The notes: generated from the sequence alone by a model not told the origin. Counted from the stretch's first letter, positions 1-9,718 are shown. The stretch: 64,000 nucleotides of DNA from Aurantimicrobium minutum (GCF_029894165.1 NZ_JARXXU010000001.1:1488001-1552000), one strand, 5' to 3'. Translations and numbers: made by a program.

Positions 1-1192
1 CGTGGGCAAGCGTCGTCTTCCCCGAACCACTGTGGCCTTCCACCAGCAAGCATTCTCCAGCGCGAAGCGTGAACGAGAGGGGATGAAGGGCCGGAGTGCC
101 TGCCCCTGGCCAGGACGCCGACACACCAGATAACTCGAGCGAGTCAAAGCTTCCCAGGTTTGCCATCGGGAGTGTCGTGTTTTCGCGTGGGATTTCTGAA
201 GGAATTGTTTCCGGAGTCACCTCAGCAACTCGTGTTGCACTGGTTTTCACAGCTCGCCAGACGCCCAAAGCTTGAGGCAAAGTTTGGAAAACCTCAAAGA
301 CGGCCATCGGAACTAGAACAACGATGGCTAAATAGGGGCCACTGAAGACTCCCAAGCCCAGACCAGGTGTTTCATTGGCATCTGCGGGGAATACAAGATG
401 TGGAACGCTGATCCACAGCGCAATGAGTGTTGCCAGACCCGCAATCAGCGAAAGTACAGCCGCGACAGCCCCCGATGAGACCGCTCGACGAAGTTGAACA
501 TCTCTGAGCTCACGATCTGCTCGAGCAACATCTGTCACGCGACCATCCAAAGCCCCAAAGGCTGAAAGCACATCAAGTCGTGACACGACATCCATCACGG
601 TGTCATCCAGCTGAGCTCTCACACCGGCTAATGCCCGGTCAGATCCAGAGGCGAGCATCGATTGGAGCACAGTCCCCGCAAGACCGGCTAAGGCGAGAGC
701 GATGAGCAATGCGAACCCAGCTGGTGGCAAAATCATCCAAACCGCAATCACGCTTCCTAGGCTCACCACTAGTGTGATCACAACAGGCTGAATAACTCGA
801 AGCGGGAGATCTTGGAGTTGATCAACATCTGCCACGAGACGTGAAAGAAGATCTCCACGACGAGTTCTCGCTAACCCGTCAGGCGCTAACGGAACTAATC
901 GGCGATACATAGCCACTCGCAATGTTGAGAGTGAGCGGAATGCAGCATCGTGGCTTGATAGACGTTCTACATATCTGAATGAGGCTCGAGCGAGCGCAAA
1001 GAATCGAACCCCCACAATGGCCATATTCAAATACATAATGGGGGGCATATCGCCGGCACGAGTGATCAACCAAGAGGAGACGGCCAGCAAAGAGACAGCT
1101 GCTCCTGCAGAGAAAATGCCAAAAATAACGCCTGGCGCAAATTTACTCAACGGAGGTTGAGCTAAACGGAGAACTTCCTTCACCCCACTCAC
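1..1192 (-). CDS. cydC: CydC, ABC exporter subunit for cytochrome bd assembly (partial, cut at left edge)
   Basis: Translating the minus strand from a GTG at 1192 gives an open frame of 397 codons to the window edge. It has an ABC transmembrane half (about residues 15-300, several hydrophobic segments) and the start of a nucleotide-binding domain; the last visible residues are the Walker A motif GHSGSGKTT. With CydD it should form the heterodimeric inner-membrane exporter of glutathione/cysteine needed to assemble cytochrome bd (family knowledge). The GTG overlaps the cydD stop (GTGA) and is preceded by AGGAGGTGA at good spacing, so the start is well supported and translational coupling is likely. 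The missing C-terminus should hold the signature motif and Walker B. Confidence 0.9.
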   Translation of the reverse strand, partial: MSGVKEVLRLAQPPLSKFAPGVIFGIFSAGAAVSLLAVSSWLITRAGDMPPIMYLNMAIVGVRFFALARASFRYVERLSSHDAAFRSLSTLRVAMYRRLVPLAPDGLARTRRGDLLSRLVADVDQLQDLPLRVIQPVVITLVVSLGSVIAVWMILPPAGFALLIALALAGLAGTVLQSMLASGSDRALAGVRAQLDDTVMDVVSRLDVLSAFGALDGRVTDVARADRELRDVQLRRAVSSGAVAAVLSLIAGLATLIALWISVPHLVFPADANETPGLGLGVFSGPYLAIVVLVPMAVFEVFQTLPQALGVWRAVKTSATRVAEVTPETIPSEIPRENTTLPMANLGSFDSLELSGVSASWPGAGTPALHPLSFTLRAGECLLVEGHSGSGKTTLAH

Positions 1193-2952
1193 GAGCTCAC
1201 CTCCTCAGATGCAAGTTTGAGCTGACAAATCGCGTCTGCGGCAGCAATGACTGCAGGCCGGTGACTGACCACAATCACGGTGTGACCGCTCTCGGCAAAG
1301 GTGCGCATTCCTTCAACAACACGCTTTTCTGTTGCTGAATCCAAAGCTGAGGTGGGCTCATCTAAAACAAGAATGGGCGTGTTGTGAGTCAATGCTCGGA
1401 AATACGCACGTGCCAAAGACACTCGCTGAGCTTGACCTCCAGAAAGCCCAGCCCCTGCCACACCCAGCACAAGTTCACGGTCTAAGTCTTTGACTGCTGC
1501 GAGTTCACAAGCATGTTGCACCAGCTTTGAGTCGATTGTCCCCTTGGAACCCAAGGAGATGTTCTCGAAGATAGACCCAGCGACAAGACTGGCGGATTGG
1601 GGGGCCCAGGCAATTTCTGCCCGGGCAACACCACTACCAGTGAAGAATGTGTCGCCCCACCCGATATCTCCTCGAACAGGTACAAACCCCATGAGGGCAT
1701 TCACCAACGTGCTCTTGCCTACCCCACTCGGTCCCACCACTGCGGTGATGGCGCCAGGTAAGAACTCTGCAGTCAGGTTGTCCAGAATTTGTCGGTCTCC
1801 CAGGCGAACACTGAGTCCCCTCACCGTGAAGGCAGGACCTTGGTTAAGTTGGGTCGCGGGTGTTGGTCCCGAAAGAGTAACCATGAATTCTCGACCGTTT
1901 GCACTGAGTTCGCGATCATCACGGCGGATTCCATTATCAACAATGGCCGAATCTAATGAGCCCTGAGCTCGAGGAGTGTGCGCAGATTCGTGATCTGCCG
2001 AGTCCAGGATGTCGAAGACATCATCAGCCGCCGCGACACCTTCCGCTGCTGCATGGAATTGAGCACCAACGTTTCGAATGGGCAGATATGCCTCAGGAGT
2101 GAGCAAGAGCGCAAACAATCCCACGGAGAGGGCAAGACTTCCATCAATCAATCGAATGCCGATAGAGACGGCAACAAGTGCGACCGATAACGAAGCAATT
2201 AATTCCAGGGTGAACCCGGAGAGGAAGGAAATCCTCAGCACTTTCATCGTGCGCTTACGGTAATCCTCTGTCAGCGACTCAATGTGTTCAGACTGTCGCT
2301 GAGCACGACCAAAGATCTTGAGGGTTGAGAGTCCCTCGACAACATCGAGGAATCCTGAAGACAGAGTGGTCAATTGGCGCCATTGTTGTTCTTGAACACT
2401 CCTAGTTGCCCAGCCAATCAGAATCATGAACAGCGGGATAAGGGGCAACGTGATGAGCACAGTCAGCCCCGTAACAAAATCAGCGCTGAACAGAACGACC
2501 AACAGAACCGGTGTTGCTAACCCCGTCAGAATCAGCTGGGGCAAATACCGAGAAAAATAGGGGTCCATTGCCTCTAGGCCGCGACCGATGATGGTCGTGA
2601 GCTGGGCAGAGTTGTGTGTTGCCATCCACTGAGGTCCAAGTTTGGCTATTGCAGCCATCACACGTAAACGCAGCTGAGATTTGGCCTTCGCCGCTCCGCG
2701 GGTGGCGGCAAGATCCATCAACCACAACACCACAGCACGGACTGCCACAGACGCCAAGATGAGTTGAAAAGAGGGAATCAACTCGTGAAGGGACTTTCCA
2801 GAGACAGCACCGCTAATTCCCTGTGCGACACCCCACGCAAATCCAATTGTGGTAGCCACCTGCGCGAGCGCGAGAAAGGCGCCGGCGACGAGGAAGAACC
2901 TCGCCGCCGACGCGTATCTCAATAACCGGGGATCAACCGGTCCAGTAGCCAT
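1189..2952 (-). CDS. cydD: CydD, ABC exporter subunit for cytochrome bd assembly
   Basis: 587 residues: an ABC transmembrane domain (about 1-320) followed by a nucleotide-binding domain with Walker A GPSGVGKST (near 405), signature LSGGQAQR (near 502), Walker B ILVLDEP (near 525) and the H-loop His in VVSHRP. It pairs with CydC to move low-molecular-weight thiols across the membrane for cytochrome bd maturation. I chose the ATG at 2952. The frame extends to a GTG at 2985, but that would overlap cydB by 23 bp and has no ribosome site. Third gene of cydABDC, 10 bp after cydB. Position directly behind cydAB is the main argument for CydD over a generic ABC exporter. Confidence 0.92.
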   Translation of the reverse strand: MATGPVDPRLLRYASAARFFLVAGAFLALAQVATTIGFAWGVAQGISGAVSGKSLHELIPSFQLILASVAVRAVVLWLMDLAATRGAAKAKSQLRLRVMAAIAKLGPQWMATHNSAQLTTIIGRGLEAMDPYFSRYLPQLILTGLATPVLLVVLFSADFVTGLTVLITLPLIPLFMILIGWATRSVQEQQWRQLTTLSSGFLDVVEGLSTLKIFGRAQRQSEHIESLTEDYRKRTMKVLRISFLSGFTLELIASLSVALVAVSIGIRLIDGSLALSVGLFALLLTPEAYLPIRNVGAQFHAAAEGVAAADDVFDILDSADHESAHTPRAQGSLDSAIVDNGIRRDDRELSANGREFMVTLSGPTPATQLNQGPAFTVRGLSVRLGDRQILDNLTAEFLPGAITAVVGPSGVGKSTLVNALMGFVPVRGDIGWGDTFFTGSGVARAEIAWAPQSASLVAGSIFENISLGSKGTIDSKLVQHACELAAVKDLDRELVLGVAGAGLSGGQAQRVSLARAYFRALTHNTPILVLDEPTSALDSATEKRVVEGMRTFAESGHTVIVVSHRPAVIAAADAICQLKLASEEVSS

Positions 2953-2962
2953 AGGCGAAAGC

Positions 2963-3967
2963 CTAGTGAGCTGCCGCCAGAACACTCTGACGTGTCACGC
3001 GCTTGCGGAAAACCCAGTAGGTCCAGCCTTGGTAAACCAACACGACAGGCATGAAGATTAAGGCGGTCCACATCATCACTGTGAGCGTGTAATCCGAAGA
3101 CGACGCATTCTCAATGGTGAGACTGTAGGCAGGGTTGTTTGATGCAGGCATCACGTCAGGGAACAGTGCAAGGAACAAGCTCAACACGGCAGTTGCAACC
3201 GTGACTGACATGAATGCGAAGGACCAGCCTTCACGTCCACGCAGGTTAAGCAAGTAGGCAGTAATCAGTGCCAGAGCTGCAATAACAGCGACAGCGCCTG
3301 AGAGTACCGATCCAAAAGCAATCGTGGTCCACACCAAGAAGGTGGCAGCAACCACAATCGTGACGAGGCCTGACTTGATGGCCAGCTTGCGTGCTCGCTC
3401 TTTGAGCTCACCCTCTGTCTTCAAAGTGATAAACACAACTCCGTGAGTAAAGAACAAGACGAGAGTAGTGATTCCACCCAGAAGGGCATAGGGGTTGAGT
3501 AGTGGCAAAAGACCACCAGTGTAGATGTGGTTTTCACTCAGAGCCACACCTTGAACGATGTTGGCAAAAGCAACACCCCAGAGCAGTGCGGGCAGCGCTG
3601 ATCCGACGATGATCATTCCGTCGAACCACTTCTTCCACTTAGACTCAGGGTTCTTGTGGCGGTATTCGAATGAAACACCACGAACGATGAGCGCAAGAAG
3701 AATCAGCAACAGTGCGAGGTAGAAGCCACTGAAGAGTGTTGCGTACCACTCAGGGAAAGCAGCAAACAAGCTGGCACCTGCAACGATGACCCAGGTCTCG
3801 TTAAGGTCCCATACGGGGCCAATGGTGTTGATGAGGACACGACGATCCGTGTCATCTTTACCCAGGAAGGGCAGAGACATTCCAACGCCAAAGTCGAAGC
3901 CATCAAGTACGAAATACCCAATGAAGAGGAATCCAACGATAAAGAACCAGAGGTATGCGAGATCCAT
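2963..3967 (-). CDS. cydB: CydB, cytochrome bd ubiquinol/menaquinol oxidase subunit II
   Basis: 334 residues, about eight to nine hydrophobic helices, with the typical opening LAYLWFFIVGFLFIGYFVLD followed by a GFDFG motif and WDLNETWVI near residue 55. This is the smaller subunit of the cytochrome bd quinol oxidase, which reduces oxygen to water with high affinity in the cytoplasmic membrane. AGGAGG five bases before the ATG at 3967 overlaps the cydA stop, so the two subunits are probably coupled in translation. Length is normal for the family. Confidence 0.95.
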   Translation of the reverse strand: MDLAYLWFFIVGFLFIGYFVLDGFDFGVGMSLPFLGKDDTDRRVLINTIGPVWDLNETWVIVAGASLFAAFPEWYATLFSGFYLALLLILLALIVRGVSFEYRHKNPESKWKKWFDGMIIVGSALPALLWGVAFANIVQGVALSENHIYTGGLLPLLNPYALLGGITTLVLFFTHGVVFITLKTEGELKERARKLAIKSGLVTIVVAATFLVWTTIAFGSVLSGAVAVIAALALITAYLLNLRGREGWSFAFMSVTVATAVLSLFLALFPDVMPASNNPAYSLTIENASSSDYTLTVMMWTALIFMPVVLVYQGWTYWVFRKRVTRQSVLAAAH

Positions 3968-3976
3968 CGTGTCCTC

Positions 3977-5386
3977 CTAGTAGACAGTTCCGACGAGGAC
4001 GGGCTGCTCTTCATCAGAGCCATCCACCTTCGTCATCTCAACGGGAGCAGGACCCTTTTGGGCTGCCTTGAGGAAGAGTTTGGCTTCAACTACAGCCAGC
4101 ACTCCATAGATTGCCGTAAAGGCCACGAGAGAGATCAGTACTTCCAGTCCTGTCACTCCAGGTGAAACGCCGTCTTCGGTCTTGAGAAGCCCAAAGACAA
4201 TCCAAGGCTGACGACCCATCTCGGTGAAGATCCACCCGACAGTCATTGCGAGAAGTGGCAGTGGCCAGCTCCACGTGGCAGCCTTCCATGCCCATTTGCC
4301 AGGGTTGCGGTTTCCACGAGTAAGCCATAGACCCACAACAGCGACAAAAGCAGCAAGTGCTCCGAGGCCAATCATCCAACGGAAGGACCAGTAGGTCACC
4401 CAGATCAGTGGTGCATAGTCACCAGGGCCGTAGGCAGCAGTGTATGCAGCCTGGAGGTCGTTGATGCCTTCAACCTCACCGGTAAAGGTGTGGGTGGACA
4501 AGAATGACAAGAGTCCTGGGACGCGTACCGACCAGATTTCAGATGAACCGTCTGGTGTTCCGATTGAGAACACCGAGAAGGACGCATTTGCTGAGGTTGT
4601 GTAGAGAGCTTCTGCAGCTGCCATCTTCATGGGTTGTGCTTCAACCATGGCAAGACCCAGAGAGTCACCAGAGATGAACATCATGATTCCTGAACCCAAT
4701 AATGCCCACAGTCCAAATTTCAAAGCAGGACGCATGGTGTCGAGGTTCTGGTTTCGGGAAAGGTGCCATGCCGAAACAGAGACAATGATTGCAGCAGCAA
4801 CCATGATCGATCCCAGGATGGTGTGTGGGAATTGGTTTGTTGCAATGGGGTTAGCCAACACGGCAACAATGTCGACCAGTTCTGCGCGACCCTTTTCCGC
4901 GTTCATTTCAAACCCAACTGGGTTTTGCATGAATGCGTTCGCGGCAAGGATGAAGTACGCGGAGAGAACCGTACCTACCCAGGTGAGCCAAATCGTTGCG
5001 AGGTGGAGACCTCGTGGAAGCTTGTCCCAACCAAAGATCCACAATCCGATGAAGGTAGCTTCGAAGAAGAACGCCATCAAGCCTTCAAATGCCAGGGGTG
5101 CTCCAAAGATGTCACCTACGAAGCGTGAGTAGTCAGACCAGTTCATACCGAACTGGAATTCTTGAACGATTCCCGTCACGACGCCCATAGCGAAGTTGAT
5201 GAGGAATAAGTTTCCAAAGAAACGTGTGAGTTGCAGGTAGTGAACTTTGTCAGTCCGGTACCACGCGGTCTGGAAGAGGGCTACTGAGAGAGCCATACCA
5301 ATCGTGATGGGCACGAACAGGAAGTGGTAGACCGTCGTCAAACCAAACTGCCATCGTGCCAAAGCTAACGGGTCAAGCCATTCCAT
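3977..5386 (-). CDS. cydA: CydA, cytochrome bd oxidase subunit I
   Basis: 469 residues. Visible family marks are the early haem-ligand His in HFLFVPITIGM (residue 21), the segment EGLMAFFFEATFIG, the QFPHTILGS helix and GRQPW (near 390). It binds haems b558, b595 and d and oxidises quinol. The stretch after FRWMIG is of the short Q-loop type common outside enterobacteria. The start is the ATG at 5386, six bases after TTGGAGG; an in-frame TTG at 5398 lies inside that ribosome site and is rejected. First gene of cydABDC. Its 239 bp upstream gap carries two palindromes that may be operators. Confidence 0.95.
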   Translation of the reverse strand: MEWLDPLALARWQFGLTTVYHFLFVPITIGMALSVALFQTAWYRTDKVHYLQLTRFFGNLFLINFAMGVVTGIVQEFQFGMNWSDYSRFVGDIFGAPLAFEGLMAFFFEATFIGLWIFGWDKLPRGLHLATIWLTWVGTVLSAYFILAANAFMQNPVGFEMNAEKGRAELVDIVAVLANPIATNQFPHTILGSIMVAAAIIVSVSAWHLSRNQNLDTMRPALKFGLWALLGSGIMMFISGDSLGLAMVEAQPMKMAAAEALYTTSANASFSVFSIGTPDGSSEIWSVRVPGLLSFLSTHTFTGEVEGINDLQAAYTAAYGPGDYAPLIWVTYWSFRWMIGLGALAAFVAVVGLWLTRGNRNPGKWAWKAATWSWPLPLLAMTVGWIFTEMGRQPWIVFGLLKTEDGVSPGVTGLEVLISLVAFTAIYGVLAVVEAKLFLKAAQKGPAPVEMTKVDGSDEEQPVLVGTVY

Positions 5387-5451
5387 GGCTGCCTCCAAGG
5401 CATTGTGCGGTGTCTCTGATTGCTTTTCGGCTGAAAAACAATAGGTTCGAT

Positions 5452-5467
5452 ATACCCCTGAGGGTAT
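5452..5467. promoter_or_regulatory. Palindrome in the cydA upstream region (possible operator)
   Basis: ATACCC-CTGA-GGGTAT is a perfect 6+6 inverted repeat, 66-81 bp upstream of the cydA ATG. The C/G-run dyad resembles operators of the CsoR/CstR family (metal or persulfide sensing) as I remember them, but no such regulator is in the window. A run of five T follows on the plus strand, so a weak terminator is an alternative, although no plus-strand gene precedes it. Confidence 0.35.
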
Positions 5468-5568
5468 TTTTGTTCCTATTTCAACGCTACGCTCGTTCGT
5501 ATCCGAATGAGATGTTTGAAGGCCCTGATTTTTCTAACTATCGGAATTTATTCTCAGGAAACTCTCAG

Positions 5569-5594
5569 ATAAGGTTAGGCAACCCTAACCTTAT
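5569..5594. promoter_or_regulatory. Iron-box-like inverted repeat (IdeR/DtxR type) between UPF0182 gene and cydA
   Basis: Perfect 11+11 bp inverted repeat, arms ATAAGGTTAGG and CCTAACCTTAT around CAAC. Two overlapping 19-mers, one on each strand, each match the IdeR/DtxR consensus TWAGGTWAGSCTWACCTWA at 17 of 19 positions by hand count. It lies about 183-208 bp upstream of cydA and 32 bp past the UPF0182 stop. A DtxR-family repressor could link cyd expression to iron. An AT-rich terminator hairpin for the UPF0182 gene is the alternative, but no T-tract follows on either strand. Confidence 0.55.
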
Positions 5595-5625
5595 ACAGAG
5601 AGACTTTCCCAGAAATAAAGGGAAT

Positions 5626-8511
5626 TTACTGAGCCGAAGCGGCAAGCGCCCGAGTGAGGGCTTCCGTCAATGCTGCATCTGCAGCACCATAGGCAGCCCA
5701 GTCACCAGCGATACGAGCTGCTTCACGGTCTGCAAGTGCAGCCTTGGCAGCTTGGAGCGCCTGGTTCAAGGTTTCGTTCGTAGTAGGCGCATTGCCACCG
5801 TTGTCTGCTGCTGGATCAGGTTCCGGCGCTACGGCTCCCCCGTTTGTGGGGTCATCCACTCCAGCATTTCCACCGAAGAGGGCGTCAAGTGCAAGTGGCA
5901 GGGTGTCTTCGAAGGCAATCTTGTCACCGAAGGCGACCAGGATCTTCTTCAGCAGTGGGTAACTGGTGTTACCGGTGGACTGAACATAGACAGGCTGAAC
6001 ATAGAGCAGACCGCCACCCACAGGGAGGGTCAGCAGGTTACCCTTGAGGACGTTGGTTGAACCCTGCGAGAGCAGGTTCAGTTCCTTCGAGACATCAGGG
6101 TCGGCGTTGAAGTTGTTCTGCACCTGACCAGGTCCCGGCACGGTGACAACCTTCGGCAATGTGAGCAAACGAAGTTTGCCATAGCCGTCGGCCTTCTTTC
6201 CATTTTCGGAGCCCGCATCAGCGTCTGCAACGAGGTAACCGGTCAACACGTTACGGCTGGAGGTTCCTGAGGCCTTCGGAATGAAGGTGGAGTAGATGGA
6301 GTAGGCGGGAGCCTCTGCACCAGGAACCTTCATCGTGAGGTAGTAAGGCGACTGATACTTGGTGGCATCCGAGGTCGCAGTGGGATCGTTGGGGGTCACC
6401 CATGCGTCATCACCGGAGTAGAAAGAGCCAGCATCAGTCACGTGGTACTGACCCAAGATTGATCGCTGTGCTTTGAACAGGTCTGTGGGATAGCGCACGT
6501 GGCTCATCAGCTCACCCGACATCTTGCTCAAGGGCTGCAGGTTTGAAGGATAAATCTTCTGCCATGTCTTTAACACCGCATCGTTCTCATCCCAGGCATA
6601 CAGCGTGACAGAGCCGTCATAGGCATCCACGGTGGCTTTGACCGAGTTACGGATGTAGTTGACGTTATCCATGACGAATGCGTTGGCAGACTGCGCCTGG
6701 TCGCTGATGACCGAGGACAGGCTTTCCATCTTGGAGTAGGGGTAGTTAGCGCTCGTGGTGTATCCGTCTACAACCCAGACAACGCGACCATCCACGACGG
6801 TGGGATAGGGGTCAGAGTCCAAAGTCAGATACGGTGCAGCCTTCTGAACGCGCTGGAGGGGGTTACGGTCATAGATGATTTGTGAATCATTAGTGACAGC
6901 GTCGGAGAGCAGAATCTCTTCACTCTGGAACTTCAGGGCATAGACCAAACGGTTGAAGATGTTTTCGAGCTTCGGTCCAGCCTCACCTTGGAATGTGTTG
7001 TAGACCTGCTCGTTTTCACTTCCTGATGCAGGGTAATCAAGTTCTACCGGTTTGGTACTAGATGTTCCACCAATGATCGAGTAGAGCGGTGAGTTCTCGC
7101 CAAAGTAAATGCGGGGTTCAAATTCACCGAGTTCACCGCTGGAAGGAATGCCTGCCTCAAGGAAGACGGGCTGACCATCGGAGGACCGCTCGGTTCCATA
7201 GGCAGCGACAAGACCGTAACCGTGGGTATAAACCAGGGTGTTGTTATACCAACTCTGGTTACTTCCCACACCAGCCTGGTTGAGTTCACGAACTGACACA
7301 ACAGAGTCTTGGCTCTTGCCATCAATGGTGTAGCGGTCAACATCAAGCTCCTGGGGGAAGGAGTAGTACTGCTTGAACTGTTCCAGCTGGGCAAAGGATG
7401 CGCTGACCAACGCAGGGTCAATAATGCGGATGCTCGCAGTGGTCTCTGCGTCCGAACGCAGCGCACCCGGAGTGGCATCCGTGGTGGCGTTATAAGGAGT
7501 TGCATCAATTTCATCAACGCCATATGCCTGACGCGTCAGGTCAATGTTGCGTGCGATGTAGGGCTCTTCAAGCGAGCGCTCCGAGGGGTCCACAATAAAG
7601 CGCTGCATAATCCAGGGGTACCCCATGGTGAGGATCAATCCGGAAATAACGAGCATTGCGGTGCCCACCAGCGGCAAGCGCCAACGGCCGGTGAATGCTG
7701 TCACGATAAACAGAAGTGACACCAAGATGGCAATCAATGACAGTATCTGCAACCCAGGGATGGTGGCGTTGACATCGGTGTAGCTTGCACCGGTAATCAA
7801 GCCCTTTGCACTGGTCATGGTGGCGTATTGGTCCAGCCAGATGCTCACTGCCTGAATCAGAATGTAGATCGCACCGATGATGGCCAATTGAATGCGTGCG
7901 GCCTTCGCAATGCGAAGCTCACGACGGGCAACAGCAATCGAACCGTAGACATAGTTCGTGATCAGCGCAGCAATCGCAGAGAGCAAAACAATTGCCGAGA
8001 ACAGCGCGACGACTGCGCGGTAAAAGGGCAAATCAAAGAGATAAAAAGAAATATCGAGGTTGAACTGAGGATCCTTCTCCCCCGTGGGTGTGCTGTTGAA
8101 CCACAGCAATGCCATCTGCCAGCGGGTAGCCGTGGACAACCCCGCGAAGATTCCCAGGAGAGCCGGAACGCCCCAGGTCAGTAACTTACGCAGAGGCTCG
8201 ATGACATCCTGATAGCGGTCAAGCTGCGAGTTGAGACGCGCATATACCGGGCGTCGACGATAGGCGATCTCGATTGATAGCCACACGGGGACAGCCATCG
8301 CAATAAAACCGGCGATGAAGAATCCGGCGGCAGCAAACCACTGAGTTGTCAGAACGTTCAGGAAGCCGAGCTGCTGGTACCACAACACATCTGAGTACAC
8401 GCTGGCGAAAGCAAAAAAGACAATCAGCAACACAACCAAAACAACAATGGTGACGACCAAAGGTCGTCGGTTACCTTGCCGGCGTGCGGGGCGGGGTGAT
8501 GCGTTACTCAC
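5626..8511 (-). CDS. UPF0182 family membrane protein
   Basis: 961 residues, usual length for this actinobacterial family of unknown function. The N-terminal third has about seven membrane helices (first near 18-40, last near 280-302). A large domain of about 570 residues, presumably outside the membrane, follows and contains the family-typical stretch RLVYALKFQSEEILLSD and YPTVVDGRVVWVVDGYT. The C-terminus ends in an Asp/Pro/Asn linker and an Ala-rich helix. GTG start at 8511, with GAGGT six bases upstream. It sits next to the PDZ/Lon-like protease, as in mycobacteria (Rv3193c-Rv3194c), which suggests a shared envelope role; that is inference. Confidence 0.88.
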   Translation of the reverse strand: MSNASPRPARRQGNRRPLVVTIVVLVVLLIVFFAFASVYSDVLWYQQLGFLNVLTTQWFAAAGFFIAGFIAMAVPVWLSIEIAYRRRPVYARLNSQLDRYQDVIEPLRKLLTWGVPALLGIFAGLSTATRWQMALLWFNSTPTGEKDPQFNLDISFYLFDLPFYRAVVALFSAIVLLSAIAALITNYVYGSIAVARRELRIAKAARIQLAIIGAIYILIQAVSIWLDQYATMTSAKGLITGASYTDVNATIPGLQILSLIAILVSLLFIVTAFTGRWRLPLVGTAMLVISGLILTMGYPWIMQRFIVDPSERSLEEPYIARNIDLTRQAYGVDEIDATPYNATTDATPGALRSDAETTASIRIIDPALVSASFAQLEQFKQYYSFPQELDVDRYTIDGKSQDSVVSVRELNQAGVGSNQSWYNNTLVYTHGYGLVAAYGTERSSDGQPVFLEAGIPSSGELGEFEPRIYFGENSPLYSIIGGTSSTKPVELDYPASGSENEQVYNTFQGEAGPKLENIFNRLVYALKFQSEEILLSDAVTNDSQIIYDRNPLQRVQKAAPYLTLDSDPYPTVVDGRVVWVVDGYTTSANYPYSKMESLSSVISDQAQSANAFVMDNVNYIRNSVKATVDAYDGSVTLYAWDENDAVLKTWQKIYPSNLQPLSKMSGELMSHVRYPTDLFKAQRSILGQYHVTDAGSFYSGDDAWVTPNDPTATSDATKYQSPYYLTMKVPGAEAPAYSIYSTFIPKASGTSSRNVLTGYLVADADAGSENGKKADGYGKLRLLTLPKVVTVPGPGQVQNNFNADPDVSKELNLLSQGSTNVLKGNLLTLPVGGGLLYVQPVYVQSTGNTSYPLLKKILVAFGDKIAFEDTLPLALDALFGGNAGVDDPTNGGAVAPEPDPAADNGGNAPTTNETLNQALQAAKAALADREAARIAGDWAAYGAADAALTEALTRALAASAQ

Positions 8512-8548
8512 AGTGTGACCTCAATCATGGGGCGGGGGTTGTGCGTGC

Positions 8549-9718
8549 TTAATTCTGGCATGTGGGGAACATTCCCATTGTGGCGTTCATGGCGGCCGCT
8601 TTTTCACCGTGCATTTCGACGTAGTTCATGACGTTCAGCGCCTCATCGAGAGTGGAAACAGCAAAGACATCGAGGCCCGCGGGAACGTGTCCCACCACCT
8701 CGTCACAGTTATCGGCAGGGGCGAAGAAGTAGGTTGCTCCGGCTTTCTTCGCGCCATACAACTTCTGACGAATACCGCCAATCGGTCCTACATTTCCGGC
8801 CGCATCAATAGTTCCGGTGCCGGCGTAGTGATTGCCATCCGTGGTTTCGTGGGGCGTGAGCTTGTCAATGATGCCGAGAGCAAACATCAGGCCAGCACTG
8901 GGGCCGCCCACGTCATCGAGACGAATAGTTACGTCGAAAGGGAACTCATACTTGGACTTTGCGCCAATACCCAAAACAACATTCCCGTCGACGTCCATCG
9001 GCGTGATCTGGGCTTGTGCTGCAATGCCTGCCCGGGTGTAGTCAATGGTGCCGGCAACTTCCGTGCCGTTCGCATCGAGAAGTTCCCGGAGTTGAGGCAC
9101 ACTCTCCACAGCCGTTCCGTTGAACGCCGTGATGACGTCGCCTTCGTGGAGAACACCCTTGGCAGGAGAGGCATCGGTAAATCCGAGAACTTCCACACCA
9201 ACCACAACGTCGTATCCCAGATTTGTCAAAGCAGCTGCGATGGCATCCTGCTGAGAATCAACCATCAGAGCAGTGTTTGCGGCTTCGCGGTCTGTCGTGG
9301 ATTCGTTGGGCGGGTAGATCGCTTCCAAGGGAAGCACTGCTTTGGAAGGGTCGAACCAGGCACTGGCTACTTCCAGCCAGGACGGCGTCTGCTCGGGGTT
9401 GCCTAATACGGACACCGTGAGCAAATCAAGCTCACCTGTGGTGGGAAAAGTTTGAGCACCCTCAATGGTGATGAGGGGAATCTTGATTTTCTTCTCGTCA
9501 TCCTGAGGATCAGGCACGGAAACGGTGCCCAGAGTGTCAAACCAGGGTCCTGGTTGTTCAATCACGTACGCCGAAGGAACAGCGGCTAATCCGACAACAA
9601 GTACAAGGGATCCCACCAATAAGGTCACGCCAAGAGATCGACGACGTTGAGCCCTGGTCTTCTTGGGTTTCTGAGAACCCTCTGGTACGCCATGCTCGTC
9701 AGCACGAAACAGTGTCAC
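8549..9718 (-). CDS. PDZ and Lon-like (S16) membrane serine protease, YlbL type
   Basis: 389 residues: a basic N-terminus (KKTRAQRRRS), one membrane anchor near residues 28-50, a PDZ domain (about 150-230, with VLHEGDVITAFNG) and a Lon-type proteolytic domain. The catalytic Ser is in GGPSAGLMFALG (near 271) and the partner Lys in GGIRQKLYGAKKAG (near 318), the Ser/Lys dyad of family S16. It is expected to be anchored with the protease outside the cytoplasm. B. subtilis YlbL, same architecture, degrades the SOS division inhibitor YneA (family knowledge; no target is visible here). GTG start with GAAAGGTAG upstream. Probably same transcript as the UPF0182 gene, 37 bp downstream. Confidence 0.88.
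   Translation of the reverse strand: MTLFRADEHGVPEGSQKPKKTRAQRRRSLGVTLLVGSLVLVVGLAAVPSAYVIEQPGPWFDTLGTVSVPDPQDDEKKIKIPLITIEGAQTFPTTGELDLLTVSVLGNPEQTPSWLEVASAWFDPSKAVLPLEAIYPPNESTTDREAANTALMVDSQQDAIAAALTNLGYDVVVGVEVLGFTDASPAKGVLHEGDVITAFNGTAVESVPQLRELLDANGTEVAGTIDYTRAGIAAQAQITPMDVDGNVVLGIGAKSKYEFPFDVTIRLDDVGGPSAGLMFALGIIDKLTPHETTDGNHYAGTGTIDAAGNVGPIGGIRQKLYGAKKAGATYFFAPADNCDEVVGHVPAGLDVFAVSTLDEALNVMNYVEMHGEKAAAMNATMGMFPTCQN

Noticed and set aside
160-345. 61-codon plus-strand frame near left edge
   Set aside because: Antisense to cydC, which has an intact reading frame there.
5356-6060. Plus-strand frame over the cydA upstream gap and UPF0182 end
   Set aside because: Overlaps both palindromes and the UPF0182 coding end; no family pattern or ribosome site.
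8609-9406. 265-codon plus-strand frame antisense to the PDZ/Lon protease
   Set aside because: Shadow of the protease codons; composition unlike real proteins.
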